DNA from: Nanosynbacter sp963524495
Lineage (GTDB): Bacteria; Patescibacteriota; Saccharimonadia; Saccharimonadales; Saccharimonadaceae
Assembly: GCA_046846435.1 (NCBI GenBank)
Contig: CP128407.1
Span: 620,001 to 684,000, forward strand
Length of the DNA stretch: 64,000 nt
Reading direction: 5' to 3'
Shown here one piece after another: positions 51,239 to 60,571 of the stretch (position 1 is the stretch's first letter; each line of letters begins with the position of its first letter). The position numbers were made by a program, and so were the translations under genes. The notes below the pieces were generated by a model, which had not been told where the DNA came from, did not search any database, and saw only the letters and a list, made by a program, of their open reading frames with translations.

Positions 51239-52473
51239 ACCGTGAACCTAAATTATCACAAGGCCTAGATTACTATAAGGCGACCATGGGTCAGCTGGAG
51301 CACGCCAAGCATCCTGACGCCGAGGTCACCTTCACCTTGAAAAATCGCGCTCCTACCCTGCTATCAGAATTTGTGAGCGCAGAAGAATTACGCGACCGAC
51401 TCGGTAACGTAGCAAATGGCTGGCAACCTGATGAGATCGCCTATCTCGCCAGCCTACAAAATCAAGACGGTACAGCACAATTCACGCCAGAATACCTTGA
51501 CTTTTTACATGACAATCCCCTACCGCCTGTTGACATTGGTTATGATGAGCGCGGCGATTTAGCGGTTAGTACTACAGGCAAATGGCCACTGGTTACGTTT
51601 TGGGAAACAGTGGTCATGAGCGAGCTGAACGAATTATATTTCCAGAATAAACTTGCCCATGAAGGTAGTTCGCTAAAAGAACTATATGCCGAAGGAGATC
51701 GGCGCTTAAGCGAGAAAATTGATATGTTAAAAAATCGCCCAGACATCAAGTTCTCGGACTTCGGCACGCGACGACGGTTTAGCTACGACTGGCAAAAGCA
51801 TGTCATTGAGCGCGTCGCACGTGAACTTCCTGATAATTTCGTTGGCACTTCAAATATTTATTTGGCACATGAGCTTGGCTTGCAGCCAATTGGTACATTC
51901 GCACATGAATTACCGATGGTTTACGCAGCACTAGCCGACAAGGCCGGCGACAATCCGTTAGATGGCCACTATCAGGTACTCCAAGACTGGCGGCAGCTGT
52001 ATGGCGAAGGTTTATCAACCGCCCTAACCGACACATTTACGACAGAGTTCTTTTTCGCTGACTTCACACCGGAGCAAATGACTTCATGGCAGGCTCTGCG
52101 TCATGACTCTGGCGACCCGATGCAGTTTGGTGATACGGTGATTGCATTTTATGAACAACATGGTATTGATCCGCACGAAAAGACGATCGTCTTTAGCGAT
52201 GGACTGGATATCGAGACAATTATCAAACTGGCTGATTATTTCAAGGATCGTATCAAGGTGACATTTGGCTGGGGCACAACACTGACAAACGACCTCGGGG
52301 TTAAGGCGAATAATTTCGTCATGAAAGCCACGGCGGTTGATGGTGTGCCGACAGTTAAACTGAGCGACGTTGAGGGTAAGTACACGGGCCCAGATGATAA
52401 AATTGAAGAATATAAAACGTACGTAAAAACAGCGATCGGACATCAGGCGTTACGCCAATCGGTTGCCGCATGA
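51235..52473 (+). CDS. pncB: Nicotinate phosphoribosyltransferase
   Basis: This 412-aa enzyme makes nicotinate mononucleotide from nicotinate and PRPP, the entry step of the Preiss-Handler pathway. Landmarks are QGLDYYKATMGQ at the N-terminus, FSDFGTRRRFSYD, catalytic His in GTFAHELPM and WQALRHDSGDPMQFGD. The length matches bacterial PncB. With PncA it salvages the pyridine ring, consistent with dependence on a host for NAD precursors. Confidence 0.96.
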   Translation: MNREPKLSQGLDYYKATMGQLEHAKHPDAEVTFTLKNRAPTLLSEFVSAEELRDRLGNVANGWQPDEIAYLASLQNQDGTAQFTPEYLDFLHDNPLPPVDIGYDERGDLAVSTTGKWPLVTFWETVVMSELNELYFQNKLAHEGSSLKELYAEGDRRLSEKIDMLKNRPDIKFSDFGTRRRFSYDWQKHVIERVARELPDNFVGTSNIYLAHELGLQPIGTFAHELPMVYAALADKAGDNPLDGHYQVLQDWRQLYGEGLSTALTDTFTTEFFFADFTPEQMTSWQALRHDSGDPMQFGDTVIAFYEQHGIDPHEKTIVFSDGLDIETIIKLADYFKDRIKVTFGWGTTLTNDLGVKANNFVMKATAVDGVPTVKLSDVEGKYTGPDDKIEEYKTYVKTAIGHQALRQSVAA

Positions 52474-52486
52474 GTAACGCAATCAG

Positions 52487-53125
52487 CTACGCGTTCACCG
52501 CCTCAATCTCCACCGACAATACGTCTTTATTCGTCGGTAGATCAGACGTCGGCTCAAAGGTGTATACCAATAGCTGGCCAAACGGCATTTCCACATGGGC
52601 CATGTCTGCTTCTGGCACGTGGTCGAGATGTTTCATCAGCGCGCGGATAGAATTACCATGCGCCACCAATAGAATGTTCTCACCTGCCTGTAGTTTCGGT
52701 AAAATCTCTCGCTCAAAGTATGGCACGACCCGCGCATAGACGTCTTTAAGCGTTTCGCCGCCCGGCACCGGATAATCCCAACCGCGCCGGATGCCATTGA
52801 ACGCCTCCTCGCCAATCTCAGCCTTGACTTCCCATTTATTTTTACCGGTCAAATCACCATAATCACGCTCGTTTAGCTCGGCCGCTTGTATCGTCGGTAA
52901 ACTGCCCATACCGCGCCCCTCAAGCAGCGCGTCCAGTGTTTGGTGCGTTCGCTTGAGCGCCGACGTATACGCCTCGTCAAACCTGATGTCTTTGAGTAGC
53001 GCGCCTAGTCGCACCGTGTCGGCTCGCCCCTTTTCCGTGAGCCCCACGTCCGTCCAACCCGTCCACTTGCCGAGCAGATTCCATTCACTCTCACCGTGTC
53101 GACTGATAACCAATGTTCCCATCAT
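52487..53125 (-). CDS. gpmA: 2,3-bisphosphoglycerate-dependent phosphoglycerate mutase
   Basis: This 212-aa glycolytic enzyme interconverts 3- and 2-phosphoglycerate. The phospho-His motif is RHGESEWN, followed by GWTDVGLTEKG, ERDYGDLTGKNK and the second His in LLVAHGNSIRALM. It is slightly shorter than E. coli GpmA (250 aa), as is usual for CPR forms. GGAGGAGG precedes tandem ATG codons; either could start. It converges with pncB. Confidence 0.93.
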   Translation of the reverse strand: MMGTLVISRHGESEWNLLGKWTGWTDVGLTEKGRADTVRLGALLKDIRFDEAYTSALKRTHQTLDALLEGRGMGSLPTIQAAELNERDYGDLTGKNKWEVKAEIGEEAFNGIRRGWDYPVPGGETLKDVYARVVPYFEREILPKLQAGENILLVAHGNSIRALMKHLDHVPEADMAHVEMPFGQLLVYTFEPTSDLPTNKDVLSVEIEAVNA

Positions 53126-53145
53126 TCCTCCTCCGTTTATTTTCC

Positions 53146-53673
53146 CTACGAACCAAATCCCACGAATTGCGTAACCGCCTCTTGACGTTCGTCATCGCCA
53201 TCAACGATTCGCGTCTCGACATAGCCGCCTGGCCGATGATGAGCCCAATGTGGTATTGACCACGCGAATCCTTCATTGCTTGCCAGCACTGCGTCGCGAC
53301 TCATGAACTGATAGGCATCAATTTCCGACTGCTGCAAGACAATTCGTTCCAGTCGCGCATCATCCAGAACCACCCGAAAGATATATTGATGCGCCAGCCC
53401 TTTGTCGCTGGAGCGTGAGGCTACCGCAAAAAATGAAACCTCATCCTCGGTAACGACCAGCCCGACCTCTTCCTGGGTTTCACGAAGTGCTGCCTGTAGC
53501 GGCGTTTCGCCAGCGTCAACCATACCACCAGGCAGACTCCAATGCGTCTTGTAATACGCCTTGACTGTGAGTAGCTCGCCCGCTGAATTTTCGATTAATA
53601 ATGCGGCGTTGGCGATCCGAGTATCCTGCGCTTTCTGCCATTCCTCATACGGTAACCAACCACTTTTTATCAT
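53146..53673 (-). CDS. Nudix hydrolase
   Basis: This 175-aa protein has a complete Nudix box, GGMVDAGETPLQAALRETQEEVGL, here spanning residues ~49-72, with the catalytic REx2EE helix intact. It should hydrolyse a nucleoside-diphosphate derivative; the substrate is not predictable. It overlaps the RNase Y gene by 4 nt, suggesting co-expression and perhaps a role in nucleotide or RNA-end metabolism. Confidence 0.88.
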   Translation of the reverse strand: MIKSGWLPYEEWQKAQDTRIANAALLIENSAGELLTVKAYYKTHWSLPGGMVDAGETPLQAALRETQEEVGLVVTEDEVSFFAVASRSSDKGLAHQYIFRVVLDDARLERIVLQQSEIDAYQFMSRDAVLASNEGFAWSIPHWAHHRPGGYVETRIVDGDDERQEAVTQFVGFGS

Positions 53674-55160
53674 TTTGCGTACTCGATCGCCCGTGTTTCG
53701 CGGATAACGTTAACCTTGATGGTGCCTGGGTACTGCATGGTCGATTCAATCTTGGTGGCGATATCGCGCGACAGTTTGAATGCGCTTAGATCATCAATGT
53801 CCTCTGACCGGACAATCACCCGCACTTCACGCCCAGCCGATATCGCATAGGCCTTATCAACGCCGGCAAAGCTGGTCGCTACATTTTCTAGATCGCGCAT
53901 CCGCTCAGCAAAGTTCTCAGCCGAAATATTGCGGGCTCCTGGCCGAGCGGCGCTGGCAGCGTCGCACACTCGCACGATCAATGCCTCTGGTGTTGTCGCC
54001 TCGATATCATCGTGATGCGCTTCGATGGCGTGAACGATCCGTTCATCCATGCCGTATTTGCGCGCTAGCTCGGCACCGATGTGGTGATGCTTGCCCTCGA
54101 TCTTGTGAGTCACCGCCTTGCCAACGTCATGCAGCAGTGTCGCGATTTTCGTGATGCGCACATCAGCCCCAACCTCCTCAGCGATCATTCCAGCCATCTG
54201 AGCCATCTCGGTGGAATGCTTCAATACGTTCTGTCCGTAACTCGTTCGGAATTTCAGCTCACCTAGCAGTCGCTGCATTTCCTTCGGGATGCCGACGACA
54301 CCGGTCTCACGCATAGCGTCCTCGCCAGCCTGTTTGACTTCTTTATCAATCTGCTTTTTTGCCTTGGCGACGACTTCTTCGATGCGCGCTGGATGGATAC
54401 GACCATCTTTCATCAACATCTCGAGACTCAAGCGAGCCACCTGCCGGCGAATCGGATCAAAGCTTGAGAGCACAATCATACCCGGCGTGTCGTCCACCAA
54501 AATATCGACACCAGTTTCGCGCTGCAACGCCTGAATGTTGCGACCTTCTTTGCCAATGATTCGACCTTTCATCTCATCATCAGTCAGCTTGACAGCCGTG
54601 ACTGTTCGCTCAGCCGTTACCTCGCTGCTCATCCGCTCCATCGCCGTGAGCAAGATCATCTGCGCCCGTTCTTCGGCATCATCCATAGCCTCATGTTGTA
54701 ATTTCGACACCAATCCAACCAGATCGTTCTTAATATCGCGCTCGGTCATTTGCATGAGCTTGTCGGCAGCATCCTTTTTCTTCAGGCCGGCAATCTTCTC
54801 GAGCTTCTCCTGCTGACGCGTGCGAATAGTGCGAATCTCTTCCTTGAGATTATCAACCTCGTCCTCGTGTGCGCGCAGCTTCTCCGCCCGCTTGTCTAGT
54901 TCGTCCAATTTCCGATCCAGCGTCTGCTCGCGATCCGCCAACCGATTCTCGGTCTTTTGCCACTCGCGGCGGCGCTCATTTTCGATTTTTAAGGCTTCGT
55001 CCTTAGCTTTCAGGACAATGTCGCTGGCCTTACTCTTTGCCTCGGCAATGTCACGCTCAATTTGCGACTTGCCATTAGCTTGCCTTGTTCGCTGATAGGC
55101 GTAAAAACCGCCCACGCCAAGTGCCGCGCCAACCAAGCCGCCAATAACTATTCCTACCAT
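53670..55160 (-). CDS. rny: Ribonuclease Y
   Basis: This ~496-aa endoribonuclease initiates mRNA decay at the membrane. It has an N-terminal membrane helix (VGIVIGGLVGAALGVGGF), a long coiled coil (~25-180), a KH domain (GRIIGKEGRNIQALQ) and an HD domain with LLHDVGKAVTH and the downstream His-Asp of EAHHDD. The start at 55160 follows AAAGGA; an earlier frame start adds 14 residues before the membrane helix and lacks a ribosome site. Confidence 0.96.
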   Translation of the reverse strand: MVGIVIGGLVGAALGVGGFYAYQRTRQANGKSQIERDIAEAKSKASDIVLKAKDEALKIENERRREWQKTENRLADREQTLDRKLDELDKRAEKLRAHEDEVDNLKEEIRTIRTRQQEKLEKIAGLKKKDAADKLMQMTERDIKNDLVGLVSKLQHEAMDDAEERAQMILLTAMERMSSEVTAERTVTAVKLTDDEMKGRIIGKEGRNIQALQRETGVDILVDDTPGMIVLSSFDPIRRQVARLSLEMLMKDGRIHPARIEEVVAKAKKQIDKEVKQAGEDAMRETGVVGIPKEMQRLLGELKFRTSYGQNVLKHSTEMAQMAGMIAEEVGADVRITKIATLLHDVGKAVTHKIEGKHHHIGAELARKYGMDERIVHAIEAHHDDIEATTPEALIVRVCDAASAARPGARNISAENFAERMRDLENVATSFAGVDKAYAISAGREVRVIVRSEDIDDLSAFKLSRDIATKIESTMQYPGTIKVNVIRETRAIEYAK

Positions 55161-55315
55161 ATGATTTCCTTTCTTTTCTGACCAATCGCCCCGGGTATAC
55201 ACCCCGAGAAATGTATCAACGACTGACCATATTCAACTGATGCAATAAAACGGCCCAAGCCACTAATCTAAAGCCGCCTTACTTTTATTGTACGATATTG
55301 CGGAGGAAAATACCA

Positions 55316-55690
55316 CTATTTGCGCGGAGCCGTGATGTGAGCTTCGCCGCCATATTCGGGGAGAATAATCGTGTCGTTTTCGCCGCGCTTCAGTCGCTCC
55401 AGGCAGTCACCTCGCCAGTGATCGCCACTACTGCCAACGATCGGAATGCCGAGTCCCTCCGCCAGCGTATTTGCCACCGCACAACCAATCCTCAGTCCCG
55501 TAAAGCTACCCGGCCCACGCATGATGCCGATACCACTGATGTGGTGAATGCCGCCGGTCTGCTCGTCCAAAAATCGTAGCAGCCCTCGGGCTAAACCACG
55601 ACCCGCTTCCCAAGCCACCTCTCGCCGGGTATCGCCCTGAACAATCGTTAAACGGCATGTCATCGTCGATGTATCGAGCAGAATAATCAC
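55316..55690 (-). CDS. tsaB: Short TsaB-like protein (tRNA t6A modification)
   Basis: This 124-aa protein has the ASKHA-fold N-terminal half of TsaB: LLDTSTMTCRLTI and GPGSFTGLRIGCAVANTLAEG. Typical TsaB is ~220-230 aa, so the second lobe is missing. TsaB normally scaffolds TsaD and TsaE to make the t6A base next to the anticodon. It overlaps tsaE by 4 nt, supporting the assignment. Confidence 0.85.
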   Translation of the reverse strand: MIILLDTSTMTCRLTIVQGDTRREVAWEAGRGLARGLLRFLDEQTGGIHHISGIGIMRGPGSFTGLRIGCAVANTLAEGLGIPIVGSSGDHWRGDCLERLKRGENDTIILPEYGGEAHITAPRK

Positions 55691-56163
55691 CCCAACTCCT
55701 CGTCCGCCGCGCTGATTGCCGCGAGGAGCGTCTGGCTCGTCGGCCCGCCAGCACTCAGTGTGACACGCCGCGATTGCTCGTCAATTGCTAGAATCCTCGC
55801 CGTCAGTCGATCGGCCGGCAGCACCTGCTCGACGGCACCAGCCCACTCAACCACTGTTACGGTCTGCTGTTGCATAGTTACCTCGTGAATTTCCTCCGCC
55901 ATGATACCCGCCTCACCCAATCGATAAAAATCATAATGAGCCAGCGTCAAGCCGCCCGGCGACTGGTACACACGGGAAATAGTAAACGTTGGGCTCTGCA
56001 CCGGTTCAGTAATGTCGAGCCCCTTGGCAACACCTTTCGTTAGCGTCGTCTTGCCAGCGCCGATGTCCCCGATTAACTCGATAACTTCCCCACCCTTGAG
56101 ACTGCGCCCAATCACTTGACCCAGCCGCTGCATCGCTGCGGTACTGGTAATAATTTGGTTCAT
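55687..56163 (-). CDS. tsaE: tRNA t6A biosynthesis ATPase TsaE
   Basis: This 158-aa P-loop ATPase has Walker A GDIGAGKTTL, switch region QSPTFTISRVY, HYDFYRLG and the Trp-rich VVEWAGAV. It is required to recycle the TsaB-TsaD complex. It lies between the PRC-barrel and tsaB genes with 4-nt overlaps on both sides. Confidence 0.94.
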   Translation of the reverse strand: MNQIITSTAAMQRLGQVIGRSLKGGEVIELIGDIGAGKTTLTKGVAKGLDITEPVQSPTFTISRVYQSPGGLTLAHYDFYRLGEAGIMAEEIHEVTMQQQTVTVVEWAGAVEQVLPADRLTARILAIDEQSRRVTLSAGGPTSQTLLAAISAADEELG

Positions 56164-56744
56164 TTGCTGTCGCTGCCGTCAGCTTCGGCCGCAGGGTGCG
56201 CCTTTCGGAATGGATTTTCGAACGTTGCTTGTGGCTGCACGACTGGCTCCTTGTGGCGGATCTCTGGCGTCTTGACAACGATATGTTCGTCAGTCACGCG
56301 AACAATCTGCGAACGATGAATCAGCAGTTCAGTATCGCCAAAACTCTTGAGTAGTGGTCGCCGCACCCGAAGCTGCTGAATGACAAAATTACCGGCCTCT
56401 AGCGTATAGCCAATGACCTTACCGACCTTATGTTTTTTCCCGTCAATAACGTGCTTGCCGACTAGTGCGAACTGAAATTCATACACTTCCTTGATCTTCA
56501 GGACGTCGCTCGGCATAATCAGCTCGTCCGCCGAATCAATGATCAGACCCAGCGGCCCAATTTCCCGTACATCGGCGATCCGTAGTAAACTCGGCGACTG
56601 ATCAAGCGTCGGCCCCTCCAGCTCATACGCCACGATCGATAAATTGCGCGGGTCGATCACCGCCCGCGATGTCCGTGCCAGTTCCGAGCCAGTCTGCAGG
56701 CTCATCACCGGTGCGTTATCAAATCGTTCAGCAGAAATTAGCAT
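56160..56744 (-). CDS. PRC-barrel domain protein
   Basis: This ~194-aa protein has two consecutive PRC-barrel-like repeats (~15-85 with GSELARTSRAVIDPRN, and ~90-160 with KHKVGKVIGYTLEAGNF). PRC barrels often bind RNA or act in ribosome maturation or photosynthetic reaction centres; the role here is not clear. TATAAT lies nine nucleotides before the ATG at 56744, so this may start a separate transcript with tsaE and tsaB. Confidence 0.78.
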   Translation of the reverse strand: MLISAERFDNAPVMSLQTGSELARTSRAVIDPRNLSIVAYELEGPTLDQSPSLLRIADVREIGPLGLIIDSADELIMPSDVLKIKEVYEFQFALVGKHVIDGKKHKVGKVIGYTLEAGNFVIQQLRVRRPLLKSFGDTELLIHRSQIVRVTDEHIVVKTPEIRHKEPVVQPQATFENPFRKAHPAAEADGSDSK

Positions 56745-56771
56745 ACTTCTCACATTATAGCGACATCCACG

Positions 56772-57059
56772 CTATTCGGCAAACAGGTTCGTCCGCCCCG
56801 CCGGCAGACTAAAATTGGCGTTGGCGGTATCGCGCGTGCGGAAACTGTTGATCTGGTCAATCGTCTTCTGGTCAAATCGCGTCGTCTGCTGCTGGATGGT
56901 ATCTTCTTTTGGATTTGACGAGGCGAGTAGGCTATAGAGCAGGAAAATTGCCACCGATACGCCAACCACCACTGTCAACGTATAGAGAATAACGTGGTAG
57001 CGATGGAAAAACCGCGATACTAGCGTACCGATTTGTGAAATATCAGGTGAGTTTTTCAT
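56772..57059 (-). CDS. Single-pass membrane protein of the pilus operon
   Basis: This 95-aa protein has one membrane helix (~25-46, VILYTLTVVVGVSVAIFLLY) and a ~45-aa outer tail (FDQKTIDQINSFRTRD). It overlaps pilO by 4 nt and occupies the place of PilP in proteobacterial operons, but it has no lipobox and no PilP motif. It is probably a pilus alignment protein of CPR type. Confidence 0.72.
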   Translation of the reverse strand: MKNSPDISQIGTLVSRFFHRYHVILYTLTVVVGVSVAIFLLYSLLASSNPKEDTIQQQTTRFDQKTIDQINSFRTRDTANANFSLPAGRTNLFAE

Positions 57060-57685
57060 CGAACATATACCTCCACTTCCAAGGTTTGTGTATTCACTTG
57101 ACCCGTCCCCTCGGTCTTGGACATACTGACACTAGCGATCTGCATCCGTGTCAAGTTCTGCTCGATCAAATGCATAAACCGAAGCAGCGCCATATAGTCT
57201 GTTTTTTCGTTGAGTCGGACCGACACTTTCATGCTTTTTGGCCCAACAGCGCTGTTTGAACCGGAGCTATTATTCGTACCCGAGGTTCCTGATGAACCCG
57301 AGTTTGACTTGGCTCCAGCCGAGCCTGATGTGAAGGTGAACCCAGCGATGCCAACACCAGATTTATTGGCGTAGGCCGTGAGGTCATTGATAATTTGGTT
57401 CTGATACTGATACTGCTGCGTTTCTGCCACTAGCTGCTGCGCCTTGGCAACACTATCCTTATATTTCTCCATCTCTTTTTCCAGCCGCGCTAGATTCTGC
57501 ACTTTAGCATCAACCGCTTTTGCCTCAGTCTGAATTTTAGAAACTTCCTCGGCAGTACCTTGCAGCATGGTGTAGCCAAAATAGACGACCCCTCCCATGC
57601 CGACCAAGATCAGTACCAGCGACAGCGCAAAGACGATCCGCATGGTCACCGCCGGTGTCATTTTTTCTCGTTTTCTCTCACTCAT
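57056..57685 (-). CDS. pilO: Type IV pilus assembly protein PilO-like
   Basis: This 209-aa protein has an N-terminal helix (~12-36), a coiled coil (~40-85, KIQTEAKAVDAKVQNLARLE) and a ferredoxin-like domain (~95-209) interrupted by a Gly/Ser/Asn-rich linker (GSAGAKSNSGSSGTSG). PilO pairs with PilN as the inner-membrane alignment complex. It overlaps both neighbours by 4 nt. Confidence 0.85.
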   Translation of the reverse strand: MSERKREKMTPAVTMRIVFALSLVLILVGMGGVVYFGYTMLQGTAEEVSKIQTEAKAVDAKVQNLARLEKEMEKYKDSVAKAQQLVAETQQYQYQNQIINDLTAYANKSGVGIAGFTFTSGSAGAKSNSGSSGTSGTNNSSGSNSAVGPKSMKVSVRLNEKTDYMALLRFMHLIEQNLTRMQIASVSMSKTEGTGQVNTQTLEVEVYVR

Positions 57686-58242
57686 TGCTTCGCAACCTCC
57701 GGCACCATCGTCACATTAATTGTAATATTGATTGGGTAGCCGTCCTTGTTTTCTTTTTCGGCCACCGCCGAGGCGAGATTAACATCCTTAAAGAGGCTTG
57801 ACTGCTGAAAACTGTCCTTGAGCCGCAGCGCATCGCCATACGTTTTACCGCGTGCGTTGATAGTCATCGGCGTGCCGAGCTTCTTGCTATCCAGTGTCAA
57901 TGTTTGCAAAATTGTTCCTGACGGCATCGCCTGAGCAATCTTGAGTGCTACCTTTGAATACCGCACATCTTTATCGAGAATCGCCTTGGCAATCTTGAGG
58001 TTTGCGCTAAACGAATCATAATCCTGCTGAACTTTTTGGTATTGCAGCGCTCGACGATTACCCGTCTCAATCGTCTGCTGAGCAGTCGTTTTTGTATGCT
58101 CCATGATCAAATAAATACCTACTGTCGCCACGATGAGTAAAAAGCCGAGGATCAACGACACCACGCAGTAACGCCACAGTATCACATTTGACCGGCCAGC
58201 GATAATCTCGCGTTTAACTTTCGGCGGTAATAGATTAATCAT
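57682..58242 (-). CDS. pilN: Type IV pilus assembly protein PilN
   Basis: This 186-aa protein starts MINLLPPKVKREI, the conserved PilN N-terminal motif that binds PilM, followed by a membrane helix (~25-47) and a ferredoxin-like outer domain (LKIAQAMPSGTILQTLTLDS). It overlaps pilM by 8 nt. Confidence 0.93.
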   Translation of the reverse strand: MINLLPPKVKREIIAGRSNVILWRYCVVSLILGFLLIVATVGIYLIMEHTKTTAQQTIETGNRRALQYQKVQQDYDSFSANLKIAKAILDKDVRYSKVALKIAQAMPSGTILQTLTLDSKKLGTPMTINARGKTYGDALRLKDSFQQSSLFKDVNLASAVAEKENKDGYPINITINVTMVPEVAKQ

Positions 58243-59284
58243 GCCAAATCTCCTCCGCTCGCACCAGCGACAAACCAGCTGCCGTCATGAACCGCGGTCG
58301 TAGCTGTTTGGCCGGCGGTGCTAAATTATTAAAGTTCAGCGACTGCCACGGACTAGCCACTCGTGCTGGCAAGGTCAGCTCGCCCGTAAAGTACTCACCA
58401 AGCCCCGGCACGCTACTGCCGCTACCAACGATTAGCACCTGTTCAAGGCGCGATTCATCCGGGAAGCGATCGGTGTAGTAGCGAATAACTTTCTGGATTT
58501 CACCGATGATCCGTTGCAAGCTCGGCTTTAGTGCCTCGGTAATTTTTTCTTGGCGCGGGCCAGTGTTGAGGCCATTAAGCACCTTGAATTGGTGTGCTGT
58601 CTCAAGTGGTACGTTCAATTTTTTCGCGATGTCAAGCGTCAATGTATTGCCACCAATGTTTAGACCACCAGTCACGCGAATTGCCGCATCAAGAATAGCA
58701 ATATCGGTCGTCGCCGGGCCGATGTCAACGATGACTGTCGGCAGCGACCCCTCTTTAGTTCGCTCAAGCAGTCGCGCCACCGCATTGATGCTCGGCTCAA
58801 TCATCGCCACCTCAATACCGCACGATTCAACAATTGCTAGCTGCTCGTCAACGATCTTTTGCGGCACCGCGCACATCAAGACTGATAAATTTTCTTTGCC
58901 GCGCTTGATAATCTGATGATCAACATAAAGCGAGTCGAGCGGCATTGGCACGTACTGCTCGACCTCGAGATTCACCGCCTCTTCAATCTTATTCTCCTGC
59001 TTGATCGGCAGCGCAAAGGTGCGCGCATACGTCTTGGTCGTCGGTAGTCCCAGCACCACGCGGTTACTGCCGAGCCGCCCGACAATATTCTTTTCAAACA
59101 TTTGATTAATCTTGCCGCAGAGATACTCTGCCCGGTCATCGCTCTCGTCCTTCGCCGGATCCAGCTCAATTGCGCCGTATCCGTGCACCGTCATCCGCGC
59201 CATATCGACTGACATTACCCGAACGCCGGCCTTGTTAATATCAAGCCCGATGATCGGCTTTGACTTGTAGAAAATATTTGCCAC
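58235..59284 (-). CDS. pilM: Type IV pilus assembly ATPase-fold protein PilM
   Basis: This 349-aa cytoplasmic, actin/FtsA-fold protein couples the pilus platform to PilN. Landmarks are PIIGLDINKAGVRVMSVD at the N-terminus, phosphate loops VIVDIGPATTDIAI and LIVGSGSSVPGLGE, and VNLEVEQYVPMPLD. A 60-bp gap separates it from pilC, with TATACT near 59315-59325 that may give an internal promoter. Confidence 0.94.
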   Translation of the reverse strand: MANIFYKSKPIIGLDINKAGVRVMSVDMARMTVHGYGAIELDPAKDESDDRAEYLCGKINQMFEKNIVGRLGSNRVVLGLPTTKTYARTFALPIKQENKIEEAVNLEVEQYVPMPLDSLYVDHQIIKRGKENLSVLMCAVPQKIVDEQLAIVESCGIEVAMIEPSINAVARLLERTKEGSLPTVIVDIGPATTDIAILDAAIRVTGGLNIGGNTLTLDIAKKLNVPLETAHQFKVLNGLNTGPRQEKITEALKPSLQRIIGEIQKVIRYYTDRFPDESRLEQVLIVGSGSSVPGLGEYFTGELTLPARVASPWQSLNFNNLAPPAKQLRPRFMTAAGLSLVRAEEIWHD

Positions 59285-59344
59285 TATCGTTTGCCCACAT
59301 CTTTTCTTTTTGTTAAGTATAGCATAAGCATTTTAAAAAACCAA

Positions 59345-60571
59345 CTACCCCTTAATTTGATTTGCTAACCCAGTAATCGGCATCATCACCGCTGCCGCGA
59401 TCAAGCCGACCATACCGCCCATAAAGACGATCATCACCGGCTCAATCGTCGAGCTCAAACCGCTAATCGCCGCATCAACCTCTTCTTCATAAAAATCCGC
59501 CACCTTGACCAGCACCTTATCCGTCTGCCCCGTTTCCTCACCGACCGCCAGCATCTGGCCAACGATTGGCGGATAGAGGTCTTCGCGCTCATTGATAATC
59601 CGCGACAAAACCTCGCCATTCTTAATGCGCTTGGCAGCATCAAGCAATGAATCTTGATATACTGTGTTGCCGACTGCCCGGGCCGTCACCTCCAGTGCCT
59701 CCAGTACCGACACGCCCGCACCAATCAGCGCCGAGAAGGTACGGGTAAACCGTGCCACCGCCACCTTGCGAATAATCTTGCTGATGATCGGCGCTTTCAG
59801 GACGAAATGATGGAACTTAACCTTGCCTCCTGGCGACTTGATATAGCGAAGAAGCGCATACACACCGCCAAATAATAACGGGAAAATAATATACCAAAAA
59901 CTCACCATAAACTGGCTGATACTCATCAGTATCTGCGTCAGTGCCGGCAGCTCTGCGTCCTCGCCCGCCAGATCCTTAATCGTCTTGCCAATCATTGGCA
60001 AGACAAAAATCATCAAACCAAAGAACGCCCCGATGGTGATGACGATCAGCACCATTGGATAGGTCATAGCACTCTTGATCTTCTTTTTCATTGACGAATT
60101 CTTTTCCTGTTGCAGAGCCAAGCGCTTCAAAATATCGTCCAAAATACCACCCGTTTCACCAGCACGCACCATGTTCACATACACATCACTGAAGGCCTCG
60201 GGGTGCTTACTCAGCGCATCAGCAAACGAGGCACCGCCCTCGATCTCCTTAGATACTGCGTTCAAAATCTCGCGAAAATGTGGACTCTCGGCGTGCTGTG
60301 CCATTGAGTTGAGCGACCTGAGAATCGGCACACCAGCAGACACCATGGTGCTAAGCTGCCTGGTAAAACCAACCAGCTCCTCGGTCGGCACTGACTTCTT
60401 GCCACCCCCAAAGCGAAAACCTTTCTTCTCGTCACCAGCCTCCTTGAGGTCGACCAACCTCATACCCTGAGCTTGAATGAGCTGGATAGCACTGGCGCGG
60501 CTACTGGCTTCTAGCTCGCCGTTGATCGGCTGATTGTTATTTTTAGTTGCGATATATTTAAATTTTGTCAT
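59345..60571 (-). CDS. pilC: Type IV pilus platform protein PilC
   Basis: This 408-aa inner-membrane platform protein has two GspF/PilC repeats. FTRQLSTMVSAGVPILRSL begins repeat 1 and FTRTFSALIGAGVSVLEAL repeat 2; three membrane helices lie at ~170-195, 220-240 and 375-398. It starts one base after the pilB stop codon, so translation is coupled. It converts ATPase motion into pilin addition. Confidence 0.95.
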   Translation of the reverse strand: MTKFKYIATKNNNQPINGELEASSRASAIQLIQAQGMRLVDLKEAGDEKKGFRFGGGKKSVPTEELVGFTRQLSTMVSAGVPILRSLNSMAQHAESPHFREILNAVSKEIEGGASFADALSKHPEAFSDVYVNMVRAGETGGILDDILKRLALQQEKNSSMKKKIKSAMTYPMVLIVITIGAFFGLMIFVLPMIGKTIKDLAGEDAELPALTQILMSISQFMVSFWYIIFPLLFGGVYALLRYIKSPGGKVKFHHFVLKAPIISKIIRKVAVARFTRTFSALIGAGVSVLEALEVTARAVGNTVYQDSLLDAAKRIKNGEVLSRIINEREDLYPPIVGQMLAVGEETGQTDKVLVKVADFYEEEVDAAISGLSSTIEPVMIVFMGGMVGLIAAAVMMPITGLANQIKG

